The notes under the pieces were generated by a model. That model did no database searches. It saw only the letters and a list, made by a program, of their open reading frames with translations, and was not told the DNA's origin. DNA of 64,000 nucleotides from Megascapheus bottae (Eukaryota; Chordata; Mammalia; Rodentia; Geomyidae), in the NCBI GenBank assembly GCA_024803745.1, contig JANJXV010000004.1:58199858-58263857 (forward strand). The letters run 5' to 3'. Shown here piece by piece: positions 27,646 through 38,362 of this stretch (position 1 is its first letter; every line of letters starts with the position of its first letter). The translations under genes and the position numbers were made by a program.

Positions 27646-27975
27646 AATCAAAGAGCATAAAATCAATTCAATATAACAATGAGAATCTACAGACACTAAC
27701 TATGAATATTTCCTTTAAAAGGTCAGCCTTTTAATGAGAGGAAGATTCTTTCAAAAATAGCAGTTATATTTATATACACTTGAAAAATCATTTTAAAAAA
27801 ATCTCAGAAGCTGAGGAGTTTCTTACTCTTTACCATACACAGTCATTGCTGGTCCTAAAGAAAGTGTGGTAAAATAACAAGTATCCTTCTTTTACCTCTA
27901 CATGTCATTAAACAAGAAACTACACTTCTTGTCTTGCTATTTCCATCCATAGATTCAGAAAATTTTAATTCCTAC

Positions 27976-28064
27976 CTGACAAAGATAATACGAGGAAGAA
28001 TTTACTGTTTGTGAGCTGTTTTGAGATTCCAAAATGAAATACATAATCCAGCTGATCTTGAACC
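27976..28064 (-). other. FAM135A: FAM135A 5' UTR exon with uORF start
   Basis: Eighty-nine bases between a strong acceptor (TTTTTTTCTAG) and donor GTAGGAA preceded by CAG. An ATG at 28044-28042 opens a frame of 23 codons to the exon end. Spliced to the next leader exon it continues nine codons to TAG at 17938-17936. The exon lies about 1.6 kb from the CpG-island first exon, a usual layout for a multi-exon 5' UTR. Assigned from splice signals and position; needs transcript support. Confidence 0.65.
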
Positions 28065-28984
28065 CTAGAAAAAAAGACAATCTTCACTGAAAACAATTGC
28101 TTCACCAGATGCTTCCAAAATATGTTCTGTTAACTATAAAAAAGGTTTTTATTCTAATCCAACTTGACTGCAATAAATAATTGGACATTTTTCCAAATCT
28201 GTCTAGAAAGTTCTTTTGCCCATTTCAAAAATTTAATGCTTCTGCCTTTATGCATTTCTTCAATAATCACACTAAGTTATTAAATTGGCAAAAATTGTAT
28301 GCATTTATTACAGAGAGCAGGGGCATTGAAGAAATGATGCGATTAATTGCAACATTAATGTATAAAACAAAGTAGCAGACTATTATACAAAGTTGGCTAA
28401 ATTTAAACTTCGTTCTTGGAAAATGAAATTTACTGGAGAATATTAGGATATCCAATTTTAAGCACATCTTTGTAGATCAACCTTTAACAAATATTAACCC
28501 TTTATAGTTTCATGAGGTTTGTCTGCAGCTGCTTCTTCTGCAGTGACTAGTGAACAAAATTATTAAAACTCAAAGCGTCAGTCACTAAGTGTAACAGTCA
28601 ATATAGTCAGTATTTACTTCTATTAAGTTACAGCTGGTGAGGAAAAGCAAAGAGATTTTATTAAGTTGGAAGTTTCAAGAACTGAGTGGACACCTTAGAG
28701 AGCAGCTTACAACTCTTTTGAGATTTACTGCGAAGTAAAAATGTACAGACAAGTGAAGAGGGTCTATCTACACAAACCAGTTTCAATAGGAAAAAAAAAT
28801 GGAAACTGGAAATAGATCCAAAATGGAAAAGAACCCAGGGCAGAACCACTGGACAGAAAGCAAGGAGGCCTGGGAGGAATAAACGCCAGCGCAAAGCAAT
28901 GCTCAAAAAGCAAGTAACCACCACAGAAACTGGCAAAAGCGAACGTGGACAAGCATCCAAAGAGGAAAATGAGTAATAGGTTAC
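28065..28984. other. First FAM135A intron, distal part
   Basis: Unique sequence rising in GC towards the CpG island. Small ORFs at 28181-28467 and 28661-28960 lack coding features. Confidence 0.5.
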
Positions 28985-29059
28985 CCCAGGAAGCCCTGTG
29001 GGCCCCCGGGGCCGGACTCCGGCCCGCAGTCAGATGCCACAGGAAGGACGCGGTTTCTA

Positions 29060-29400
29060 GTCCAGGGACCCCGGGGCCGGGAAGGCGCGAGATGAAGAGA
29101 AAGACTCGCCAAGGGGGTGAAGACAGAGGGGGGCCCAGGGCCGTGGGGGGGGCACCGGGGACGAGAGGACACCGGGGCCGCGGGGGGCACTGGGGAGGCA
29201 AGGGGGGCAACGCCGGACCCTGCGTGGGGGACGCCGGGGACCTGGAGGGCACTGGGGCCGTGGGGGACACACCAGAACCTAGGGACAGGACACAGGAGAG
29301 GTGAGGGCGGACACCAGGACCGCGAGGGGACGACACCGGGGCCCTGAGCTGGGACACCGGGAACGAGGGGGTACGCCCACCGGGGAGCCGGGCTGCGGCG
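29060..29400 (+). repeat. G-rich degenerate minisatellite in the CpG island
   Basis: GACACCGGGGCC-type units recur at about 29168, 29308, 29332 and 29352 between GGGG runs, with variable spacing. Many G-runs of four or more lie on the plus strand, which is the non-template strand for rightward transcription. The 119- and 197-codon ORFs across it are low-complexity and not credible proteins. Confidence 0.6.
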
Positions 29401-29705
29401 GCCCGTGGCCCCGCGCCTCCGGGAGAACGTCCCGCACCGCTGTCCCTACCGACCTTCAGCGAGCAGGGACCGGGCGGGGTCCGGCAGCTCCGGCCCGGAA
29501 CGCCACGGGAGGCCGAGCGACAGGAGGCCGAGGCCGCTTCCGGTCCGGCCAGGACAGGGGTGAGGGCCGGGGGGCGGAGGCGCTGCGGCGGCCATGGGGG
29601 GCTTCACGGACCGCTGTACAGGCTCGGGCCTGTCCCTGCGTCAGGCCGAGGGGCTAGGAATCGGTCCCTGCCCGTCTCAGAACCATCCCGTTCGGACCCA
29701 CTCAC

Positions 29706-29850
29706 ATCGCCATCGCAGACACTGCGACCACCGCAGCCTCCCTGTCGCTGCCGCGGGTCAGTCACCGCCGCTCGGCCTCAGGCCCAGAGCCGCCGGAGAG
29801 CATGCGCAGTGGCGGCCTTCTCCCCTGAGTCCTCCGCTGGGAGGCAGCGG
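29706..29850 (-). other. FAM135A: Probable FAM135A exon 1 (CpG island; 5' end approximate)
   Basis: The minus strand has a consensus donor GTGAGTGGG at 29705-29697 after TGGCGAT, inside the CpG island and in the right direction to splice to 28064. The 5' limit is a guess: an NRF1-like GCATGCGCA lies at 29800-29808 and GC boxes start at 29886, so transcription probably begins between about 29800 and 29880. No translation is expected from this exon. Confidence 0.55.
29800..29808. promoter_or_regulatory. NRF1-like site
   Basis: GCATGCGCA is the core of the palindromic NRF1 site and sits near the expected FAM135A start. Motif match only. Confidence 0.5.
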
Positions 29851-29926
29851 GCGCTACCTGAGCTCCACAGGTCCCGGGCGCGCGGCCCCGCCCCCGGCCA
29901 GTACCCTCCGCCCCCACCTCCTTCCT

Positions 29927-30025
29927 CCCCCTCCCTCTCTGAGGACAGGCCCCGCCCCCCGGCTTCTGCCCTCCGCTGCCCCTCCCCCCGCCTCGCCCCT
30001 CCCTCTCTGAGGACAGGCCCCGCCC
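29927..30025. repeat. Duplicated 68-bp GC-box module in the promoter
   Basis: A 25-30 bp unit containing CTCCCTCTCTGAGGACAGG followed by CCCCGCCC occurs at about 29931-29957 and again at 29999-30025, a period of 68 bp. The duplication doubles a GC box upstream of FAM135A. Confidence 0.8.
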
Positions 30026-30654
30026 ACTCCGACTTCGCGCCCCGCCCCTCTGTGCGGCCGGAGCCGTCGCTGCTTCGGCTTCTATGTCCACTGAGATTTC
30101 CAGATTTGTTTGCCCCGTTTGGATCCCGTTTCCTCCCGCGAGAATGGGGGGTTTGCGTCACTGAAGTGCGTCGGCTGCCGCGCCGAGGCTGCGGGATTTG
30201 AGCTTGGAGCTGGGCAGGTGCGGCCGAAATGGGTGTGGTGGTGTGGAACGCGTCCCGCTCCTCCCTGCGGTGACGGTGACGACAGCCGCGTCCCGGACGG
30301 AGCGGCGGCGAGGGGTCCCCGCTCTTCCCCTCTCCCGGCCCTCCTGGTTCCCGGGTAGGAGAGCCGAGACTGCCGCGCTGTGGGGACCGCGGAGTCTGCG
30401 CGTGCCCTGGTGCCCTCGGGAGCCCGCGGCGGCTGTGAGCGATGCCGGTCTGGAAGCTTGGAGGTGACCCAAAGAGCGAGGAGGCCCAGCCTCCTGAACA
30501 GGCGGCCGCCCAGGAGGCCCAGCCTCCAAGAACGGGCGTGGGAATAGCGGTTGGTGATCGCAGCCTCGTGCTGGATCTGCACGGCTTCGTGGGTGAAGCT
30601 GCGTGAGCAGCCACAGCCGCCTGGGAAGACCAGTTCGCCTAGGTTTTGGGTGAC

Positions 30655-30785
30655 CAAATTGGTGGGTGGATACTGGTGATGGTTACACCACGTGAGCCGA
30701 CTGACTGCTGAGTTGTGGGCTTTAAATGGTGAACATTTTGTATAAAATTTATATTTTACTACAATAAAAAAGGACTTGGAAAAAG
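30655..30785 (+). mobile_element. Ancient L1M-type 3' end with AATAAA
   Basis: The segment GGTGATGGTTACAC, then CTTTAAATGGTGAAC, then ATTTTACTACAATAAAAAA resembles the 3' end of old mammalian L1 (L1MA/L1MB group). AATAAA is at about 30762-30767. It lies just beyond the CpG island and could serve as a polyadenylation signal for rightward transcripts; that role is inference. Confidence 0.6.
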
Positions 30786-31689
30786 GTTCTGTGCCCTCAC
30801 TTGGGAATTATGCACTTGCCCAGGCCGTTTGAGCAAGTTTGGAATACAATTGAACCTGTATTTCTCATCTTTGGATGAACTTTTAGCATAATTGGCATAG
30901 CCTCAGTTATAGTAACTAGTCTGTTAGCGTTACATTTTATGTTCCTTCTGGAGTATTCTCTTGTCTTCCTGTAAAGCATAGATTTAACCATTTTCAATTG
31001 TCAAGATGAGTGGCCACAATACTAAAGAACAGTTTTTCCCCCTAAAGAGGTTACGTTTCTTTAACAAAAGATACGAGATTGAGAAAAGCCAAGTTTCATT
31101 ATACAACTTACTCCATGTATACACCAGCTACTAAGAACTGACAAATATGTTATTTCATAAGGTAATGTAATATTATTTAAGGACTTTTTCCTGTGATCTT
31201 TTTAGAACTCTGATATAAACTGAGGTACCATAGCTAGGTTGGGTTTTTTCTCGGTCTAGATTGTGTTGATTACATCTGGTTGTTCGTTAGAGGCTGCTGG
31301 GAACAAAGACCGTGATTCTAGTATTAAAGGAAAAATGGACTCTGTCAAGTGTTGTAGTGTTTAATAATATATTATGGGGGGGGAACCCTGGTAATTGAGT
31401 AATTCATTAAAAGACAAAGTGATTTTCTGCCTCGATCTCTCAGAACCAGTCTGTCAGACAAGACATTTCCTACCACCACCATCTCTAAATCATTCCTATG
31501 AAGGTTAATTGTTTAGTATCAAGTGACACAGCAGTGAAATCTCTGCTTTACATGCCTGCCTAACACTTACCATTTTTTAATGTTATTTATACTAATAGTC
31601 TCATTTTGTGATAGCAAATACATTAGGGAAACTGTCTCACTATTTGAATTTCAAGTCCTGATCTTTAAGACAAATCAACCACCTATCTT
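30786..31689. other. Unique DNA upstream of the CpG island
   Basis: No repeat recognised; a G-run at 31377-31383. Possible flanking regulatory DNA, unproven. Confidence 0.4.
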
Positions 31690-31960
31690 CAGCATCGTGA
31701 GATTTTGATTTAGATATCTTATTGAACCTTCTCTTTCAGTATATCCCAAAGCAGACTTACCCTTAACCTGTTCCCTCTTGACACCCACACTTCTTCTCCA
31801 TCCTTGTAGTTTCTGCCTCTTTAGTCCCAATTACAAAGCCCCAAACCTCACAGCAATGTTAGATGCATTCCTCACCATTTAGTTCCTAGCCTTTCTATTC
31901 CTGTGCCCTGTTTTTAATATTAGTCACAGATATTTCTATATTTCCTAATGCTTCTCAACT
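31690..31960 (+). mobile_element. Possible L2 relic
   Basis: CCCTTAACCTGTTCCCTCTT, CTTCTTCTCCATCCTTGTAG and similar CT-rich phrases resemble L2. Weak. Confidence 0.35.
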
Positions 31961-32024
31961 CCATAGAAAAAGTAGCCATGGATAAAAAGAACATCTTTTC
32001 TGGTGACAAGAGAAAATAATCTTT

Positions 32025-32190
32025 TATTTTTCCAGTCCTAGGACTTGAACTCAGGGCCTGAGTTCAAGGCTAGAACTTGAGCCACAGCACCATTTCTGGC
32101 TTTTTTTCTATGCATGTGGTACTGAGGAATGGAACCCAGGTCTTTGTGCATGCTAGGCAAGCATTCTACCACTAGGCCAAATTCCCAGCT
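32025..32190 (-). mobile_element. IDL-Geo SINE, antisense, internally deleted
   Basis: The Geo half lacks about 30 bp (the CTGTCCTTGG region). GAGAAAAT flanks both ends (32009 and 32191). Confidence 0.9.
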
Positions 32191-32329
32191 TGAGAAAATC
32201 TTAATGTGGATAGACAAGAAGGGAAATTGTCCATTTTATATTTTCAGATTTTTTTAAAAGATTGAATGTAAGAATATAACAGCCTTGCATAAGCTATCTT
32301 CTACTTCACAGATCTTAGTAATATAACTT

Positions 32330-32475
32330 ACTGAACCCTTATCATCTGAATGCCAGCCTTAATACTACATGTCTTATATTTACTCAACAAGATAGGCATT
32401 TTTAGCCCCTTAAAAAAAATGAGTATTCTACAGCCAATAAGTGCTAGACAGGGTTCTAAACTTGATCTCTCTGAT
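32330..32475 (-). mobile_element. MIR-like fragment
   Basis: AAGATAGGCATTTTTAGCCC ... AATAAGTGCTAGACAGGG fits the MIR complement. Confidence 0.45.
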
Positions 32476-32740
32476 CAAGAAATGTGCTATTTGATTACAT
32501 TGAGAAATCAGTCCTTTTAAAAAAATAAATATGTAAAAGTACTTATCTAGCATAACTTTACATCTGAATTGAAAGCTGCATAAAAATAAACCATTAACTT
32601 TAGCAAATTACTGTTACCTCTGCCTGTTTTCATATTTAGCTAAGATTATAGACCATCAAAATCAAGTGTTCTTACCTTTTTTACCTGTAGAATAATTTCA
32701 ATAAGTAATGTACTTGGTCAGTAATTCATGTTTTCAGTTC

Positions 32741-32868
32741 TACCTTTTTGCTAGTTAATTGGTGGTAAGCCTTACAAATGTGTCTGCCTGGGCTGGCTTC
32801 AAACCACAGTCCTCAGATCTCAGCTGCATGAGTAGTTATGATTTAATAGTCCTGAGCTGCCAGTACTC
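32741..32868 (-). mobile_element. B1-like half, antisense
   Basis: TTTGCTAGTTAATTGGTGG, GCCTGGGCTGGCTTCAAACC, CTCAGATCTCAGC. Confidence 0.75.
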
Positions 32869-33023
32869 CACCTATCCCTAGATATTTTTGAAGTATAGGT
32901 CAGTTGCTAAGTTTTTATGTGGTACAGAAAAACTCAAGGAAAAGTTTCTTTGTCTCTAAAACAAAAAATTAACATTTGTTTTTAAAGATTATATAAGTTT
33001 TCTATTTATTTTAAAAATGCAGC

Positions 33024-33095
33024 CTCAGTACTGGGGGTTATTTCTGTAATGTTAGCTTCTCAGGAGGCTGGATCTGAGGATCGCAGTCACTGTGA
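33024..33095 (+). mobile_element. B1-like fragment
   Basis: CTCAGGAGGCTGGATCTGAG; short. Confidence 0.6.
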
Positions 33096-33892
33096 CATTA
33101 TGAAGTTGTGAGCTGTTTTGTGAACAAAAGGATGTAAGGTATATTGTACAACTCTTAACATACAGCAAGAATACAATTCAAAATTATTTGATTTTAGAAG
33201 GTTTTTTCCCAAAAGATTATGTTTACTTTTTTACTTGATTTGTAGTACATTTCACTCTGTATCACTTTATGAATTAATGGTGTCCTGACACCCCATGCAG
33301 ATGAGTCTCTTACATTTGCTCCTTTGTAAAGGAGGAAATGCCCAGTGTGTAGTGTCTCCTAGAATTCCCTCTCCCTTCCTCCCTCCCTTCTTCCTTCTTT
33401 TCCTCCTTCCTCTCCAGGTTCTCCTTGAGGCAGATGTGAGATGAGCATAATTGGAGGGAGAGGTCTCTTGGAAATTCTGTGCTTGGTACCATCATACCAC
33501 CAGCAGCTACAAGAAAAACATGTCAGTGAATCTGGTCTTTAGTGATAAGAAAAGCAAATCACAGTATTCACAATATGTCTTGTCAGATAAGGATGAGTGG
33601 ATTTTTTAGTCTCCTGTCAACCATTGACTCACACTATTTCCTATTTCATATTCTCAAAGGTGAAATGGTATTGTCCAAGTCAGAACTATATAGCTTGCCT
33701 GAGTAATTTAGTGTTGTTGGCTTAGTACCCAGCTAGACTTATCTCAGGGTGAAACAAGAAGGAATACGTTTTGTGTTCAGCATGTGTGTGATTCATCACT
33801 TCATTAAAATTAACCTATATTTCTTGACCTTCCGTAACAAAACAATTCCACTAAAAAGAAGACATGGCAAGCACTAAACTACTGTGTGTGAG

Positions 33893-33920
33893 TACACACA
33901 CACACACACACACACACACA
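33893..33920. repeat. (CA)n microsatellite
   Basis: Fourteen CA units. Confidence 0.95.
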
Positions 33921-34817
33921 ATTTTGATGACTCGATGCATCCTTTCATCTGTTTGACACAATTTCCTCTGTGAAGGCAGTGTTAAGCACATGCAGACTTC
34001 AGTTGAAGCACTTACAGCAGGTTCCTTGTTGCTAAGATCTAAATACTAAGACACCTGACTCATCAAATTATTTATGAGAATAGTTACTTGGGTGGAGGCT
34101 CATCCAGTTAATAACTAAACCTAATTCTCAAATGTGTTGGCAAAGGGCATAATACAACTTAATGATGCTGTATCCACCCAGAAAGATAAAGGAAGCTTTG
34201 ATAGCCTGATGGGTTGGCTGGGATGAAGAATATGACTCACTGGCACTTGAGACACTGAATGAGTGGCTTGACTTGGAAATATTTTGAAAGTTGAAGAAGT
34301 GGGCCATTCTTTTGGAGAATGCTGTACAACAAGCCTGGAGCAAATGGGGATTCAAAATAAAAAGCTTTAAAAAGAGAAAATATTGTGTAAGAAAAACATA
34401 AGGCAGAGCATTAATATTTGCATTGTGAGACGTGAGTCAGGGTTGGTGCTGGCTTACAACAACTAGTTAAACACCTTTATACAAGTGATTCACTAAATGA
34501 TCTCAGGAATGTCAAGGTCTGTCCAATGCCTGGCATGTAAAGTCACATTTTTTTCTCCTCGCTTCTGTGATTTCCTCTTTGTTTAAAAGTAAGAATCTTT
34601 AATATGATACCTTTATCGAGTACCATGTAATTCATATTTCTACAGTGTTAGTGGCTCAGATGTAGCTTTTCAGCTCTTGCTATGAACAATTGCCAAATAT
34701 GACAAGAAATGTAACCACTAGTATTGGATTTCTGCTATGTGGTTCAGAAATTATTTGGAGAGGGCACTTTGGAACAAAGACTCTTAGCTCATTTTGATGT
34801 ACTTGATTCTTGCCAAA

Positions 34818-34846
34818 ACCAACCAACCAACCAACCAACCAACCAA
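34818..34846. repeat. (CCAA)n microsatellite
   Basis: Seven ACCA/CCAA units. Confidence 0.95.
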
Positions 34847-34959
34847 CACCTGTATATAACATTCTGTATAGTCAGAATATAAAGACTATAAGTATCACTG
34901 ATAATTCTACTTTGAATGTTTCACTATCACTGCTGATATTTTAAATCTTGACCTTTTTT

Positions 34960-35205
34960 TTCTAGTGATTTTTTATTGTAATTAATAAAGGGTTACATGA
35001 TATTTGCCAGATAGAAGGTGCATTAATTCACATACATTGATACCCTTTCACATGTCTTGGTCCCCATCACCCTCGTTTTTTTCTGACAGCAGCATAGAAT
35101 TCCATTGTGTACAAATACCACAACTTGTTGATCCACTCATCAACTAAGGGACATCTAGGTTGGTTCCATATTTTTGCTATGGTGAATAATGCTGCAATGA
35201 ACCTT
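34960..35205 (-). mobile_element. Antisense L1 with an internal 3' UTR deletion
   Basis: L1 3' end complement (GGTGCATTAATTCACATAC) jumps at about 35073 to the complement of the ORF2 C-terminus (AGCATAGAATTCCATTGTGT, GGTTCCATATTTTTGCTATG). Confidence 0.85.
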
Positions 35206-35324
35206 TTCATGAGAATAATTTATTAGAACATAACACATATAGCACATTGTAACAATTTATGGTTCCCAAATATTACATTAGTTCTGAGTCAGGGTGAAAT
35301 GTACTCAAAAGGTAAGAGTACAAA

Positions 35325-35387
35325 GCAGGGCATTAATTGCTCACACCTGTAATCCTAGCATACTCAGGAGGCTGAGATCTGAGGATG
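35325..35387 (+). mobile_element. B1-like SINE, first segment (split by L1)
   Basis: CACACCTGTAATCCTAGC ... GCTGAGATCTGAGGATG; appears to resume at 35942 (GGGTCATGGTTTGAAGCCAG). Confidence 0.8.
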
Positions 35388-35941
35388 TTTTTTTTTCCAA
35401 TTTTATTGCCAGGATAATGTAAAAGGAGTTACAGTTACATTTGTTAGGTAGTAGGTGCATTATTTCTCGCACATTGATATCCCTTATCATATTTATGTCC
35501 CCATTTTCTTTCCCCCACTCCCTCCCAATCATCTTGTTTATCCCCCTTTCCTTCCCTATTCCAAATAAACAAACATATATACAATGTACCAGTTAACAAA
35601 GTCAGATACAGTAACAACATAAGATTAACCATAAGGGCAAAAAAAGAGAAGAGAAATAACAGTACATTAAGAACAACAATCATACATGATAAACCTCATG
35701 TTTCCATATCATAGAGTTCATTTCATTTAGTCTCATCCTATCTGACCTGTGTGCATAAGTTTTGAACTATTGTAATCCTCTGCTGGGAGAGTCATAGATA
35801 TGTATTAATTAATACAAATGAGGGAAACCATTGAGCCTATGTTCCTTTGGGTCTGGCTTATTTCACTTATATGATTTTTTTCCAAGTATTTCCATTTCCT
35901 TACAAATGGGGCAATGTCATTCTTTCTGATGGCAGCATAGA
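35388..35941 (-). mobile_element. Antisense L1 3' end inserted into a B1-like SINE
   Basis: T-run, 3' UTR complement (GTGCATTATTTCTCGCACAT, polypyrimidine, CCAGTTAACAAAGTCAG), then the ORF2 stop region and last codons to GATGGCAGCATAG. Confidence 0.88.
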
Positions 35942-36159
35942 GGGTCATGGTTTGAAGCCAGTCATGGCTTCATGTCCATAAAATCATGCTGTATGTTTAG
36001 GATTTTATTAGTGTAATATGAATAAATGTATATGCAGTATACCACCATTTTTGTCAGCAACATTTATTTAATCCTGCATCCTTCATTTGATGTTTTACTG
36101 AAATATATATTTTCCTTTTCTAGAATATGCTAATATTGTCACCTAGAAAAAATTCATGA

Positions 36160-36655
36160 GAATTTATTTGGGCTTATATAAAATTATGGCAGGTTGCATT
36201 TTCTTAAGAATTAACCTTCCTCTTTTATACCCTTCCTTTCCACTCACCAGTGAACACCCTTTGGGGCAAGTTTCATCAAAATAGATACAGCTTTGTTGTT
36301 GGGCCAGTTCAGTAAGACAGGCAGGAAGAAACTTGTATGGTGAGGCATTGCTGTGCCCACAAGATTGCCCTGGCACCCAGCAAACAAGTCGGCTGTTCCC
36401 ATGCTTTGTGTCACATGTCTGAAGAAGTAAAATACTGGAACCCAGGAGCTTACAGTGTGCTTTGTGGGGATGAGGGAAAGGCACAAGATGCAGGATAATT
36501 GAAGGGGAGGACATGCTGCCAAAGGAGAGGAAAAGAAAGAATAGTCTGAGAATTTCAAAGACAGGAAACTTATCATGAGTGTGTATATGAGTGCAGTGCA
36601 GGCATACAGGAAGGAACTAGATTGTGAAATAACCCCAAGCACTGCTGGTTAGCCT
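36160..36655. other. Unexplained block with 116- and 132-codon minus ORFs
   Basis: No repeat match recognised. Overlapping minus-strand frames 36164-36514 and 36244-36642 have mixed composition and no motif. Possibly an old LTR or unique sequence. Confidence 0.3.
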
Positions 36656-37208
36656 GTCTCCCTTTGAAAGACAACATTTTTAAAATTTTTTTAATAATTT
36701 CCTAACAGGAAGTAACACAATGGTAACTGGAGAATGGTGGTATGGAAAAAAATATCTAAGAGCTTGGAAGAAACCAGGCTAAATAATTGATTAAAATAGC
36801 ATGTGAAATTCAAGTTGGGGAAAACAGAAAGGGAATTTTGCCCATCTAGTTTTATTAGCTAGGCATAAGAGTCAACCAAATGCCAACTTTTCAAATATGT
36901 CAAAGCATTTTAATAATCTAATCTTCAAATACAATGGCAACTATGTGCTCTTAGTATTATGGCATTTTATACTTCCAAAAATGGTACTAATGAATTTACA
37001 AAGTTTTGGTTAAATAGATTTCAGAAAAAAATAAAACTATTGATAGTTTTAAAACTCTGAATAATTTGTTTATTGTGGGATTAAAAAGGCCTTTGTGTAT
37101 ATTTTAGTCAAATTAGAGTAAGTCTATCCTATTTTAAGGTAGAGATACCATGTGTAAGACTAGCCATCAGCAAGTCACTCATTTATTTTTCATATATCTT
37201 CAAAGAAC
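36656..37208. other. Intergenic unique block
   Basis: AT-rich; nothing recognised. Confidence 0.45.
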
Positions 37209-37395
37209 TATTTTTTTTTCTGTGTACTGGTGCTAAGACTTGAACATGGCCTGAGCACGGTCCCTCAGCTTTTCCATTTAACTGGTACTCTACCACTGGA
37301 GCTGCACAGCTGCTTCAGGCTTTTTGCTAGTTAATTGACAGTAAGGGTGTCACAGACTTTTCTGCTCCTGCTGTCTTTGAATCATGATTCTCTCT
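37209..37395 (-). mobile_element. B1-like/Geo SINE, antisense, diverged
   Basis: TGCTAAGACTTGAACATGGC, TTGCTAGTTAATTGACAG. Confidence 0.75.
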
Positions 37396-37432
37396 GGAGG
37401 AAGAATGCCTGTCTAGTCTTATTTTCAACTCA

Positions 37433-37436
37433 GTGT

Positions 37437-37490
<54 letters not shown>

Positions 37491-37513
37491 GTGTGTGCAT
37501 GTATGTGCATGTG
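37433..37513. repeat. (TG)n microsatellite between two SINEs
   Basis: About 35 TG units with ATG interruptions, next to the T-rich side of the SINE at 37519. Confidence 0.95.
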
Positions 37514-37515
37514 TA

Positions 37516-37690
37516 TACATGCCAGTCCTGGGGCTTCAACTCAGGGCCTGGGTGCTGTTGTTGAGATTTCTGGGGTCAAAGTTGGTACTGTATTACTTCC
37601 ACACAGCTTTTTGGTGATTAGATGGATATAAAGAGTACTTTCTTACCTGTACTGGCTTCAAACTGCCATCCTTAGATTTCAGCCTCCAAT
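37516..37690 (-). mobile_element. B1-like/Geo SINE, antisense
   Basis: GCCAGTCCTGGGGCTTCAAC, TTGGTGATTAGATGGATAT, B1-like complement. Confidence 0.82.
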
Positions 37691-37977
37691 ACCTACCTCA
37701 ACTTAAAAAAAGACCTACTTTATTTTTTTAATAGACCTTTTTTGCGGAGAATGGGGGTGGTAGGAAGAACACAGGGAGTTGAAGATACACTGCTGCTGAA
37801 ATCAAATTTCATCTATTTTCCAAGTTTTGTCTAGTGGGAGACAGTTATATTTGTAACTAACCCCTTTCCATAGTAGATTAGAGAATGCCCTATGATATTT
37901 TCTTGTAGACCAATTATGTAGAACTCATTTATTCTGAAGAATTGCTGTCATAAAATTTATACAGTGTACCTCACTTC

Positions 37978-38206
37978 TTTTTTTGTCACTGTGGGGCTTG
38001 AACTCAGAACCTGGGCATTGTCCTTGAGTCTATTTGTGCTCAAGGCTAGTTCTCTGCCACTTGAGCCACAGTGCCACTTCTGGTTTTTGAGTGGTTAATT
38101 GGAGATAAGAGTCTCCTGGACATTCCTTCCTGGGCTTCAAACTGTGATCCTTAAATCTCAGACTCCTGAATATCTGGGATTACAGGTGTGAGCCACTGGT
38201 GCCCCT
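37978..38206 (-). mobile_element. B1-like/Geo SINE, antisense
   Basis: GTGGGGCTTGAACTCAGAAC, GGTTAATTGGAGATAAGAGT, GGGATTACAGGTGTGAGCC. Confidence 0.9.
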
Positions 38207-38246
38207 CTCACCTTATTAGTCTTTTATTACTTCTTTTCATATCCTT

Positions 38247-38362
38247 GGTTTTTTAAAGTGCTATTTTATTGTTGGGGTAATGTATGGAGGGGTTACAGTT
38301 ACATTCATCAGGTAGTGAGTGCATTACTTCTCAAACATCGATACCCCTTCCCATTCCTTTTT
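38247..38362 (-). mobile_element. L1 3' end, antisense, short
   Basis: CTATTTTATTGTTGGGGTAA, GGTAGTGAGTGCATTACTTC. Confidence 0.82.

Larger units (their letters stand above)
28985..30480. promoter_or_regulatory. CpG island, likely bidirectional promoter of FAM135A
   Basis: About 1.5 kb of very GC- and CpG-rich DNA in an otherwise AT-rich window. For the minus-strand gene the proximal promoter contains CCCCGCCC at 29886, 29950, 30018 and 30040 (Sp1/KLF type) and GCATGCGCA at 29800 (NRF1 type). No TATA box is evident, as expected for a housekeeping-type island. Long overlapping ORFs on both strands (28764-30657) are by-products of the stop-poor composition and are not annotated as genes. Confidence 0.85.
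33096..34960. other. Intergenic, mostly unique
   Basis: Contains a CT-rich stretch (33366-33420), a (CA)n tract (33893-33920) and (CCAA)n (34818-34846). No gene recognised. Confidence 0.5.

Noticed and set aside
28764..30657. Long overlapping ORFs (up to 278 codons) on both strands
   Set aside because: Stop-poor CpG-island composition opens all frames; the products are low-complexity, P/R/G/S-rich and mutually overlapping, with no domain.
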